From Chloroflexota bacterium (lineage in GTDB: Bacteria > Chloroflexota > Dehalococcoidia > Lucifugimonadales > UBA3495): a DNA stretch of 64,000 bases. The notes beneath the pieces were generated by a model. It ran no database searches, was not told the origin of the DNA, and saw only the letters and a program-made list of their open reading frames with translations. Shown here one piece after another: positions 1 through 8,545 of the stretch. Every line of letters begins with the position of its first letter. Position 1 is the first letter of the stretch. Location: the NCBI GenBank assembly GCA_028873965.1, contig JAPPMU010000042.1, positions 4,383-68,382 on the forward strand, in the 5' to 3' direction. The translations under genes were made by a program, and so were the position numbers.

Positions 1-117
1 GTCGTGGTTTTTTTGTTTTTCCCTCAGTTTTGGGGGGGGGGGGCGGGGGTTTGTGCGCATGGGGGCGCCGGGGGGCCCCCCCACTCAAAAACGCTTGGGG
101 GGCCGCCCCTGTTGGGA
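1..117. other. Homopolymer-rich low-confidence sequence at window edge
   Basis: This stretch has long T and G runs (a G run near 34-47) and blocky homopolymers, and no credible gene. It begins right after the stop of the minus-strand exported protein. The texture matches 6341-6524 and looks like poor-quality or artefactual sequence, or a very strong GC structure. An ORF read through it (4-327, plus) is not believable. Confidence 0.6.
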
Positions 118-3100
118 TCACTTGGAGCTCAGGGTGATGTAGCCCAGACATGTCTTCCGGGGTGGCGCGGCTACCGCGGTTTGCGCGTTCTTGACGCTCT
201 TGTCGTCGGAGACGCCCCAGCGGAAGTGCATGTCCTGCAGCTTGCCCTGCGCGATTCGGTCGAAGTCGATGCAGACCGGCACGAAGATGACCGTGCCGTC
301 GCTGCTGGGCTCCGGCTCTCCCAGTGACATCTGAACTGCGCCGGCCAGGTTGCCCAGGTCGATGATGGTGCCCAGGACGGTGGATTTCTGTGTGGCCGTT
401 GCGCTGGTTATCTCCAGCCCCACGCTTTCGGGACCTTCGACGAACAGGTCTCGGAGCGTGTTGACTTCGATCACTGCCGCGCTTTCGCCGGCCGCGATGA
501 CCGTGGAGCCTTCGCTTTCGACGTAGTCAACGTCAGACGTGGCAGTGCCCGCCACCGTCTTGTATTTCACGGTGACCGCCTGGCTTGTATCGCCATTGCG
601 CCGGACGGTGAACTTCAGGGGTTTGCCTTCCACCTGCGGTTCGGGTTGCAGCAACGACAACGCATCCTCGTGATCGTCCTCATTGATGTACATCAGTTCG
701 AGCACCAGGGCGGGTACGTTCCCTTTAAAGACCTGTGTACCGGGGTGGGGCACGAGCTTGTAATCGATGTTGCCGTTGTCGTCCGACAACTTGGCGTGAT
801 CCATCACGAACACGTCGCCTTCGATTCTGGATATACCGAAGTAGATGGTCCTGTCTTCCGCCGTCCAGCCGTGGTTCACTCTGGTGTTGCCAAGCATGGG
901 CCACTTGACGGTGGCCTGGGTTGCCCCTGCTGGCATCACAACGGAGTGCGGCCCCCAATTACGCGTGAGGTGGCTCTCGCCAGGGCCATCTGAGTTCACT
1001 GCACTGGCGCAAATCTTGCACAGTACCGTGTAGTGCACCTTAACCGGCACCGGCAGTGGTGCGTCGAAGGTGATGGTTCCTTTCATGTGCCACTTGTCGT
1101 CGCCTTCAATGACTTGATATATGGTGTCGCCGGAGTTGAGGTAGACGTTTGGCTGCGGAGGAATGCTGATTCGCGGAACCACGCCGGGGACCAGGTCCTT
1201 GTCCTTGATGACCACTTTCACGCTCTTCGGCCCGCTCCAATAGACTCTGCCGCCTTGAGCGTCAGCTTTGTGATCCACCCTGACGGCGGTGATCCACAGG
1301 ACTTCGTCGCCTTCGACCTTGCCGTCTCGGGGAGCCCAGACCTGGATCCGCAGGTTGCCATCCTGTCCCTTTTGGAATTTCACGTGGGCAACGTTTAGCC
1401 GGCGGGCGTGGTTATCGTCGTCGTAGGGATGTATTACTACCCTGTTTGCATTTTCTCCGATCCATTTGAGGTTCAGGTCCCGGATTTGCGAGGGCAGAAT
1501 GCTGCCGTCTTCGACGTTGGCGATGCCGATCTCCACGTAGCCGTCTCTGACCAGAGCCTCCGGGATGCTGAATGGGACGTCAACCGTGCCATCTCCAGCG
1601 GTTTCCGCCTCGGTTACCGTGATCTCCCGCTGTGCCCATCCGATTTTCGTTCCGGCCGGAGGGGGTTGGGGTTTATCCGGCTGGTCCGGAGTCGGGGTGG
1701 GCGTGGGCGTGGGAGGCGTCGGGGTTGCCGTGGGCGGCTGGACTTGCGGGTCGTACTGTTGTGGCGCTTGGGCGAGGCTCTTCTCGCCATCATAATGCTG
1801 GTCGTAGATCAGGCCGGTGACTCGCTGTGTCGATGCTTGGGCCGGTCCCTTCTGGACTGTGATTTTCAACTGGATGCTCTGGATGAGCTGTGGCTGTGAA
1901 ATGTCCCGGTACGCGGTCGGTACTTCGATGACGTGATACAGCGTCTTCGCGCGCGGCGGGAACCTCACCTTGCCGGCGCGGTGATGATAGTTCTGGTTTT
2001 TCTTGGCCTCCCACTTTCGGTCATTGTTGCGCTGCTCGATGGTGCTGTAATTGATGACGATTGCTTCGTCAACCTGGTGGGAAATCTCCACTCGGAAGCG
2101 CAGCGGGGCGCCGTCTGTGGTATATGCTCCGTAGGGATGGACGGCGGCGTCTTGCAAAGCTTGTTGGGGCGCTTCGGCGGAACTGGCGTCCATGATGTGA
2201 ATGGACGCGGCGTTGGTGGGCCCGTTGGGACCCCACGCGAATCTTGCGTTGCAGCCGCCGCGCAGGTTGGAGAGCACGACCTCGACCTTTTCGTCGTCTT
2301 CGCGCACGTTGTCATGCAGCGTTTTGACTCTGATGTAATCTGAGGATCCCTCCTGGCCGGTGGCTTTGAGGGTCAACGTGCCCTTGTGGGCGACGTAATC
2401 CTTGTAGTAGGCGCTGGCTTCACCCAAGGTTTCCTTGGTAGTCCAGTCGACCTGGACGTCTTCCGTGCACGTCTCGCCGTAGGATCTGCGCTTGAGCATC
2501 GCGTTGACGAGAAACTTCGCGGTGGTGCCTTCGAAGATTCTTACGTTCTGGTTGCTGGTGATCTTCACTAGTGACGGTAGCGGTCGTTTGGGGCCCTGTT
2601 CGGTCCACCCTTCGCCGCTGCCGTGCAGGCTGGTGATGTTGATGCGAGCGACTTGCAGTTCGGCGTGCGGACTTTTCTGGCCAGCCGGCACTCCCCTGAT
2701 TGTGCGTTGGTGTCCCTGTCTGGCGGCCTTCTGCGCGTCTTCCGCTGTCCTCGTGAAGCCGTGTTCGTTCTTGTAGTCTTTGTAGCCTGTATCGTCCCAG
2801 GTCATGCCGGTGATGACCAGATCGAAGGACTCCTTGTCCTCGATGATCTTGTCACCCTTGATCCAGACCTTGGCGAACCCGACGGTCTCGCCGTCTTCGT
2901 ATACCACTTGACCGTTTGTGACCGGTTCGTAGTCCTTGCCGTGCTCGGCGCGTTCTTTTGTCTCGTTGTCGATGGTGGAGAAGTACACGGTATGCTGGCC
3001 GCACTGCTGGTTGTTGCCGATGCGGATGGGTACCTGAAGCAGGCGCTTGCCCGGTGGTCCATCCACTCTGATTTCAGCCTCGGCGATGGTGTGGTAGGTT

Positions 3101-3381
3101 CCCTGGAAGCCGACTATGGTCGGGCAATGCGTTTCGCTGTACCAGTACCCTACGTGCCAATTGTATTCTTTCCCTTTGGCCTCTTCTGCGGAGATGTCGG
3201 GCGGGGCGTTTCCCCTTTCGTGGATGGCGGGGATTCCCCAGTGCCCATTGGGGCCGTTGTTGTTCGGCCCGTCGGCTCTGGCTTCTTGCGGCGTCAGGGC
3301 CAGGTACGCGCCGGCGCCGATTGCTGCCACTACGGCCACCGCGCTGACCAGCGCGGTGATTTTCTTGGTTAATCTGTTCAT
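118..3381 (-). CDS. Large exported Calx-beta-like surface protein
   Basis: This is a 1087-residue secreted protein. Residues 1-36 form a signal peptide: a basic N-terminus (MNRLTKK), an Ala/Val/Ile core and a likely cleavage after EARA. Several Calx-beta-like stretches follow, for example near residues 310-372 and 935-1005, where a VKYKTVAGTATSDVDY strand pattern is followed by an acidic E-G-P-E-S segment. A Pro/Thr linker with repeated TPTP lies near 550-575. No catalytic motif or C-terminal anchor is seen, so a structural, adhesive or calcium-binding exterior role is likely. The ATG at 3381 is preceded by GAGG at good spacing. The signal peptide resembles that of the 6525-7397 protein. The precise function is unknown. 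Confidence 0.8.
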   Translation of the reverse strand: MNRLTKKITALVSAVAVVAAIGAGAYLALTPQEARADGPNNNGPNGHWGIPAIHERGNAPPDISAEEAKGKEYNWHVGYWYSETHCPTIVGFQGTYHTIAEAEIRVDGPPGKRLLQVPIRIGNNQQCGQHTVYFSTIDNETKERAEHGKDYEPVTNGQVVYEDGETVGFAKVWIKGDKIIEDKESFDLVITGMTWDDTGYKDYKNEHGFTRTAEDAQKAARQGHQRTIRGVPAGQKSPHAELQVARINITSLHGSGEGWTEQGPKRPLPSLVKITSNQNVRIFEGTTAKFLVNAMLKRRSYGETCTEDVQVDWTTKETLGEASAYYKDYVAHKGTLTLKATGQEGSSDYIRVKTLHDNVREDDEKVEVVLSNLRGGCNARFAWGPNGPTNAASIHIMDASSAEAPQQALQDAAVHPYGAYTTDGAPLRFRVEISHQVDEAIVINYSTIEQRNNDRKWEAKKNQNYHHRAGKVRFPPRAKTLYHVIEVPTAYRDISQPQLIQSIQLKITVQKGPAQASTQRVTGLIYDQHYDGEKSLAQAPQQYDPQVQPPTATPTPPTPTPTPTPDQPDKPQPPPAGTKIGWAQREITVTEAETAGDGTVDVPFSIPEALVRDGYVEIGIANVEDGSILPSQIRDLNLKWIGENANRVVIHPYDDDNHARRLNVAHVKFQKGQDGNLRIQVWAPRDGKVEGDEVLWITAVRVDHKADAQGGRVYWSGPKSVKVVIKDKDLVPGVVPRISIPPQPNVYLNSGDTIYQVIEGDDKWHMKGTITFDAPLPVPVKVHYTVLCKICASAVNSDGPGESHLTRNWGPHSVVMPAGATQATVKWPMLGNTRVNHGWTAEDRTIYFGISRIEGDVFVMDHAKLSDDNGNIDYKLVPHPGTQVFKGNVPALVLELMYINEDDHEDALSLLQPEPQVEGKPLKFTVRRNGDTSQAVTVKYKTVAGTATSDVDYVESEGSTVIAAGESAAVIEVNTLRDLFVEGPESVGLEITSATATQKSTVLGTIIDLGNLAGAVQMSLGEPEPSSDGTVIFVPVCIDFDRIAQGKLQDMHFRWGVSDDKSVKNAQTAVAAPPRKTCLGYITLSSK

Positions 3382-3529
3382 GGGATTTCCTCAAAGTGTT
3401 GTTGGTGAACTGCCGGAATAACGCAGCGGTTCTTCTCCCGATGATTGGCGTTAGGTCCAGTGCTGGTAAGTCACTTCGCTGGACTTGGCGTTCCAGCATG
3501 GAAGCGGCCGGCGGTCTGTCGTATGTCGC

Positions 3530-3539
3530 TCACCTCCTT
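3530..3539 (-). promoter_or_regulatory. Near-perfect anti-SD match far upstream of the exported gene
   Basis: The minus strand reads AAGGAGGTGA here, an almost ideal 16S 3'-end complement. It lies about 150 bases upstream of the actual start at 3381, which has its own weaker SD. The same ten bases followed by a CGA-containing run occur at 7511-7520 upstream of the second exported gene. It may be a leader-peptide ribosome site or standby site; no convincing leader ORF follows. Confidence 0.35.
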
Positions 3540-3563
3540 TCGGTCTTGAGATAACTTTTAGGA

Positions 3564-5046
3564 GATTTCGCTACTCAGTGAGAGTAGGAAGTTTTCGTGA
3601 ACAGCAGCAGAGGGAGCTGTGCGGCGTAGGCCGCGCCGGTCCCGCGTTGTCTGCTTGGTGCCCGTAGGCTACGGTGGTTCACCGGGGCTAGGTCTCCTGC
3701 CCCCGCCGCGGCGGCTACACCGCGGCACCGTATGTTTTCACCGCCCACCACGTCGGCCTTGCATCTCCAGCGGCAGTTCTGGCATCTGAAGTTGTCCCGC
3801 GAGACTCGATTGCCCTTGGCGACGTGGCCGCAGTTGATGCAAGTCTGGCTGGTGTACTGCGCAGGTACGGCCACGAAGTAGCGGCCTTGCCAGGTGCATT
3901 TGTACTCCAGTTGCCGGCGCAGGTTGCTCCAGCGTTGGGCGAGTATCTCCCGGTTCAGGCTTCGTTTCTGGGAGACGTTCTTGCCGGGTTCTTCTACCGT
4001 GCCCGAGTTGGACTTGGTCAGGTTTTTGACCTTGAGGTCTTCGACGGCGATGATGCCGTGGTTCCTGACGATGGCGGAGGTAATGCGGTGGTCGTGGTTG
4101 CGGAGCCTGACGCTGCGCTTGTGCTCAACGTTGCGGAGCTGGTCGCGTAGGGTCCGGTACTTGCGAGAGGGTATGCCGCGCCAGCGGAAACGGCGCTTGG
4201 TATAGCCGTCACGGCGTTTCTGGTTGGTCCAGCGGGCGCGTTCGTCCCGCAGGGCGGCGTCGCGGCAGCGTTGCATGCCGCGCTTGATGCGCCGCACTTC
4301 CTTGCGGTGCTCGCGGTTATCGACAGGCGGTACTTCGTAGTATTGCTGCTGGTCGTTGACGACCGTGAGCCGGTGGGCAACGCCGCAGTCGCTGCCGCAC
4401 GATGCGTACTTTGGCGGGCTGTATTGCATGGGCAGCAGGTTGTAGGTGAGGGAGACCGTTAGCTTCCTGCCGTGCTTGGTGATGGCGATGGAGCGTGGTT
4501 GCTGGTCGTTAGGCATCCGGTGGTCGGGGTGGAACCAGATGGTGGGCAGGCCCTTGATGTGGATTTCGGTTCTGCCGTCTGAGGTGGTCTTCAGGTGCTG
4601 GACGGCGGGCTCGCTGATTTCGAGGGTGCGGAAGTTGTATGGCGAGTGAGTGTCGGGGTAACCGGCGTCGGGATCGGCGTAGGCGCGTTTCCATGCGGTG
4701 TTGATGCGCTTGGCGACGCTCTCCAGCAGCCGCCGTGCGAAGGGTGTGAAGCGTGCGTCGTGGCGATGGAGATCAGTGATGCTGGCGTTCTGGTGGCGGA
4801 GCTTCTCCTTGCCGTGTCGGTGATCGCCGGCCATGTAGCGGCGTTGCATGACGAGTGCATTCTGAAGTTCGCCGAACAGCGGCATGGCGTCAGCGACGTC
4901 GTCGTAGCCTTCGCGTGAGGTGTAGCCTCGGTACTGCATGGTGGCGGTGCGAGTGGGGTTCTGTGATTTGCGTTGCTTTGGCATGGTTGCTACCTGCGCT
5001 CGGTGTTCCCCATTGCTTGTTCTTCCCTCAATGAAGTAGCGAAATC
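3564..5046. mobile_element. IS605/IS1341-type element carrying tnpB, bounded by an inverted repeat
   Basis: A perfect 12-base inverted repeat, GATTTCGCTACT at 3564-3575 and its complement at 5035-5046, brackets the TnpB gene. Similarity extends a few more bases on both sides. The right copy overlaps the tnpB stop codon. No TnpA (Y1 or serine transposase) gene is present, so this is an isolated TnpB-only element. True transposon ends of this family are normally subterminal hairpins, so the boundaries are approximate. Confidence 0.5.
3575..4984 (-). CDS. tnpB: RNA-guided nuclease TnpB (IS200/IS605 OrfB)
   Basis: This is a 469-residue TnpB. RuvC-type catalytic residues are visible: D199 in the SDCGVAHRLTVV strand, E315 in IIAVEDLKVKNL, and D411 in KADVVGGENI. 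A four-cysteine zinc ribbon lies between the last two, with CINC at 382-385 and CQNC at 401-404. A roughly 48-residue Ala/Arg-rich tail follows the third acid. Known TnpBs are omega-RNA-guided DNA nucleases whose guide RNA derives from the 3' end of the gene, so a guide RNA may overlap 3500-3700; this is inference. The ATG at 4984 has only a weak SD. All catalytic and zinc residues are kept, so it may be active. Confidence 0.93.
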   Translation of the reverse strand: MPKQRKSQNPTRTATMQYRGYTSREGYDDVADAMPLFGELQNALVMQRRYMAGDHRHGKEKLRHQNASITDLHRHDARFTPFARRLLESVAKRINTAWKRAYADPDAGYPDTHSPYNFRTLEISEPAVQHLKTTSDGRTEIHIKGLPTIWFHPDHRMPNDQQPRSIAITKHGRKLTVSLTYNLLPMQYSPPKYASCGSDCGVAHRLTVVNDQQQYYEVPPVDNREHRKEVRRIKRGMQRCRDAALRDERARWTNQKRRDGYTKRRFRWRGIPSRKYRTLRDQLRNVEHKRSVRLRNHDHRITSAIVRNHGIIAVEDLKVKNLTKSNSGTVEEPGKNVSQKRSLNREILAQRWSNLRRQLEYKCTWQGRYFVAVPAQYTSQTCINCGHVAKGNRVSRDNFRCQNCRWRCKADVVGGENIRCRGVAAAAGAGDLAPVNHRSLRAPSRQRGTGAAYAAQLPLLLFTKTSYSH

Positions 5047-5343
5047 GCCTCGATAACTTTGGGTCTCTGGTCTAAGTGTGGCGAGACGTGGAGTTTGCGG
5101 TTATGTCCGGTATCGGATGGCGGCGGAATCTGCCGTCAGCTCGTGTCTCCGGTTGTGACGGCCTTTGATTTCATTCATGTTCGTCGTCGCGCCAGTGGCG
5201 TCAATGTGGTCGGCCCCGGCTGGTATTTCACTGGCTGCCTCCGTCGGTGGTGACGGGAGGCGCTGACATAACGTTACGGCATCGGCAGGGCGCGACGCCG
5301 TTTTTGGGCGCTCTCCCGGGCATGGGGACGCGGTTTGCGGGGA
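5047..5343. other. Non-coding spacer between tnpB and the duplicated segment
   Basis: No credible gene is seen on either strand; ORFs here have no recognisable domain or SD. It separates the left boundary of the tnpB element from the start of the duplicated methyltransferase upstream region. Confidence 0.5.
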
Positions 5344-5993
5344 CCGGCGGGGTGTAGGCGGGGAGCGGGCGACGCTCGGGTGACGGGGCGTCTGAAGCGG
5401 TTCACGGCTCCGGTGAGGTGAGGGAACGGCGGTTGGGACGACGTGGTGTTGACTGTGATCAGCGGGTGGCGCGGTGGCGCTCCCGGGGCAAAACGGGGGC
5501 TGGTCACTACAATCCAGAATGTTGGGAGCCTTCCGCAAGGAAGGGCTGCGCGAGTGTTCTGGAAACCATGGCCGACAATCCGCTAAATGCCGTCAACCGC
5601 GGCGTCTACATCGCCGACAACCTTGATTTCCTCAAGTCGTTGAGTGACGGGTGCGTCGACCTGGTGTGCATTGACCCGCCGTTCGCCAAGAACGAAACCT
5701 TCGGGCGAAAGAACGACAGGTCGCCGGATCCGCTGAAGCCGCCGCTGACGAACGAAGAGCGCATGACGGAGTTGGCGCTGCTGGGGCGTTGGGGCATTCG
5801 CAACGAGGCGGATGCCGAGAAGGCCGGCATTGACTGGCCGGATACTCGCTACAAGGACTTCTGGTCTTGGGAGGGGGATGTCCACGAGTCTTGGCTGCGG
5901 GACATCGAGGACGACCATCCGTCCATTGCCAAGCTGATTGACGTGACCAGAGACATTCACGGCGACGGCACCGCGGCCTACCTGTGCTACATG
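5344..5993 (+). repeat. Truncated copy of the methyltransferase 5' region (direct duplication, copy A)
   Basis: From CCGGCGGGGTGTAG at 5344 this matches copy B (7907-8545), with some small gaps. The match includes a shared CTCCCG...CGGG hairpin, a CACTACAATCCAGAATG block and the first about 142 codons of the methyltransferase. Identity ends abruptly at the TACATG near 5993. The two copies are in the same orientation and about 2.5 kb apart, with an exported-protein gene between them. Confidence 0.8.
5568..5993 (+). pseudogene. Truncated DNA methyltransferase fragment
   Basis: This encodes the N-terminal region of the intact methyltransferase-HNH gene at 8120. It has the same MADNPLNAVNRGVYI start, the catalytic DPPF motif in LVCIDPPFAKNETF, and continuous similarity to AAYLCYM. 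After 5993 the reading frame continues to a stop at 6155, but the sequence no longer resembles a methyltransferase. The fragment lacks the target-recognition region, the SAM-binding FxG motif and the HNH domain, so it cannot be a functional enzyme. It could be a deletion remnant or a recombination by-product, and the poor-quality stretch at 6341-6524 leaves a mis-assembly possible. Confidence 0.8.
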
Positions 5994-6340
5994 TTCGAGG
6001 CCGTGGCTGGCGTCGCACACGGTGTGGCCCAGGACTTCGGATATGTCAGCCGTCTGGTAGTTGTGCGCCTCGTTCTTCGCGAGGTGTGGCGTAACAGTGG
6101 CTGTGCTCAAGGTTCTTCTCCTTGTGGGTGTTCGTTTAGTTGGATGGTTCGTTGACCTTTGCGTTGCGCCGCCGTGCTGGCGGACCGACAGTGGCAACAG
6201 TTGTCGTCTGGTTAGTTGAAGTTGACCGGCGGCATTGCTTGGCGGCGGCTTGGCCGGAGTGTTCCGGTTCGTCCTGGAAGCGGCTGCCAGGCGCGTTTTG
6301 TCCGCCGTTGGCGGGTTGTTTCCGCTGATGCGAACAGTGG
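5994..6340. other. Gene-free spacer after the methyltransferase fragment
   Basis: No credible gene is visible. The reading frame from the fragment runs to 6155 with unrelated sequence. GC-rich frames further on encode only low-complexity or shadow peptides. Confidence 0.5.
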
Positions 6341-6524
<184 letters not shown>

Positions 6525-7397
6525 TTAACGCCCTTGGATGTGCATCTGCTGGCTGACCAGGAAGTAACCTTCCGGCGCCAGCGGGAGGGTCCAGTCGACG
6601 AAGGGGTCAACGATCAGGCCCCGGTCTACCAAATCCTGATGATCATCGTCATCGGGCAAAGCGCAGACGGTGCTGTGAGTGCCGTCGTCCTGTTGTACCC
6701 ATTCTCCGTCGATCTTGGAGAAGCGCTTGGACTTGGGAGGTTCTTCCGCAAACCTTTCGACCTTCATGTAGCCGCATTCGTGGAACAGCGGGTTGCCGTT
6801 CTCGCTCATCACGTAGGCGGTTTTGCCGCCGGCCTGGAGCGCGGGGTTCCAGACGTGGATGAGATTGCCGTCGGCGTCGTGCAGCATCACGGCGAGTCCT
6901 GCCATGTTGGCGAAGCACTCGGGCTCGTTGTCGCCGCCGATGACGCGGCGGACCTGGGCGTCCTTACTGGCGGGGCCGTACATGTCGTAGATGCCGTTGC
7001 CGGCGTGTTGTAGCACCAGTTCTCCGTGAGGGTCGGGAGCGACCCTGCTGGGTTGGTTGTGAAAGACCCTCAGCGCCCATGCGTAGTCCATCGCGTAGTA
7101 CTTGCAGGTTTCGTCATCGGTCGGCATGGCGAACGAGACGGTCACCTTCTGGGGTACGTCGCCGTTGGAGCTGTCGTAGAGGTAGACGCTGAGGTCCTCG
7201 GCGTCGCCGAAGCGAACGCCGCCGGTGCCGATGAAGACGCGGGCGCCGCCATCGGGGTTGACGAATTCGTTGTGGGCGACGTCCGCGTCGGCGCTGGCTG
7301 GCTGAGGGTTCAGGCCGACGTAGGCGCCGGTGCTGATGGCGATTGCCAGGGCCAGCGCGGCGGTAACGGCGGTGATTTTCTTGATTCGGGTTTTCAC
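6525..7397 (-). CDS. Exported protein of unknown function
   Basis: This is a 290-residue protein when started at the GTG at 7397, which has GGAG about 9 bases upstream. A longer in-frame start at 7547 would bury the signal peptide and is rejected. Residues 1-36 form a signal sequence (KTRIKKITAV, hydrophobic core, cleavage near PASAD). It closely resembles that of the 118-3381 protein in K-K-I-T-A, G-A-Y, L-x-P-Q and A-x-A-D. The mature part is acidic with scattered Cys (for example ETCKYYAMDY and FHECGYMKVE) and several beta-rich stretches. No known domain is recognised. It lies between two copies of the methyltransferase 5' region. Confidence 0.7.
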   Translation of the reverse strand: MKTRIKKITAVTAALALAIAISTGAYVGLNPQPASADADVAHNEFVNPDGGARVFIGTGGVRFGDAEDLSVYLYDSSNGDVPQKVTVSFAMPTDDETCKYYAMDYAWALRVFHNQPSRVAPDPHGELVLQHAGNGIYDMYGPASKDAQVRRVIGGDNEPECFANMAGLAVMLHDADGNLIHVWNPALQAGGKTAYVMSENGNPLFHECGYMKVERFAEEPPKSKRFSKIDGEWVQQDDGTHSTVCALPDDDDHQDLVDRGLIVDPFVDWTLPLAPEGYFLVSQQMHIQGR

Positions 7398-7906
7398 GTT
7401 GGAAATCTCCTGTGTGAGTTTTGGATTGGGCGGTGGTTGGTTATGGCCCGTCATGGCGCGTTCCGCCGCCTGGGTCGGAACTGCGCGGCCGTTGGTGTGT
7501 TCTCTTTCGTTCACCTCCTTCTGGTTGCTGACAACATTGTGTGGCAAGGGTGGGGAGTGTCGTTTCGTTGGGATGTGGTTCCCGGTTTGATGAAAGCTTC
7601 GGTGGGCGTGTCGGAATGGTTGGCGAAATTGCCGGTTTGGGCGAATGTCTTTCCTCTGATTTAGCAGTGGGTTTCTTCACGAGGCGTCGCAGCCAGTGTG
7701 GTGTCTTTCATCTCCCAACGACGCTGGGCGCGACGAGGCTGATCAGGCTGTTTCCGTAACGGCTCGCTGCCTTTCGGGTGAGGCACCAATGGCGCAGCGT
7801 TTGTTGCGTTCTATATGCGCCGATGTGCCAGTTGCCGGCGGCGGTATCGTCGCTGGCGAGGGATCGATGCTGGGTTCAGTCTGTCTTACCGGTCGTGGCA
7901 CGGAGG
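7398..7906. other. Leader/intergenic region between exported gene and methyltransferase
   Basis: These bases separate the divergent exported gene (7397, minus) from the duplicated methyltransferase upstream segment that begins at 7907. They contain the AAGGAGGTGA leader motif at 7511-7520 (minus). No gene with a recognisable domain is seen; overlapping small ORFs on both strands lack SDs. Confidence 0.5.
7511..7520 (-). promoter_or_regulatory. Second copy of the AAGGAGGTGA leader motif
   Basis: The minus strand reads AAGGAGGTGA followed by ACGA. It is 114 bases upstream of the chosen GTG start at 7397. It matches the motif at 3530-3539 upstream of the other exported gene, suggesting a shared leader architecture. 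Confidence 0.35.
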
Positions 7907-8545
7907 CCGGCGGGGTGTAGGCGGGGAGCGGGTGACGGTTTGTGTGAAGCAGTTCGCGGTGCCGGATGCGTTGAGAACCGGCGGTCGTGGCGATGTGACG
8001 TGCGCCACGATGAACGTTGGGCGCGGTTGCGCTCCCGGGGCAAAACGGGAGTGGGTCACTACAATCCAGAATGTTGAGAGCCTTCCAACAGGAAGGATGT
8101 TTTCGACGTTCTGGGAACCATGGCCGACAATCCGTTAAATGCCGTCAACCGTGGCGTCTACATCAGCGACAACCTGCCGTTCCTGAAGAGTTTGAACGAC
8201 GGGTGCATCGACTTGGTGTGTATCGACCCGCCGTTCGCCAAGAACGAGACCTTCGGGCGGAAGAACGAGAAGTCACCGGATCCGCTGAAGCCGCCGTTGA
8301 CGCGGGACGAGGAGCAGGCAGAGCTGGATTTGCTGAAGCGTTGGGGCATCAACAGTCCGGCAGAGGCCACGGCCAAAGGCATTGACTGGCCGGAGACGGC
8401 CTACAAGGATTTCTGGAGTTGGCAGCGGGATGTCCACTCGGAGTGGATTCGGGACATCGAGGACGATCATCCGGGCGTCCACAAGCTGATTGAAGCCACG
8501 CGGGAGATCCACAGTGACGCCACCGCGGCTTACCTTTGCTACATG
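7907..8545 (+). repeat. Direct duplication, copy B (intact methyltransferase upstream region and 5' end)
   Basis: This is the counterpart of 5344-5993. It includes the likely promoter zone of the intact gene: a short CTCCCG/CGGGAG hairpin, then a TACAAT hexamer at 8060-8065 that is conserved in copy A at 5508-5513 and could serve as a -10 element. No good -35 is seen. Confidence 0.75.
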
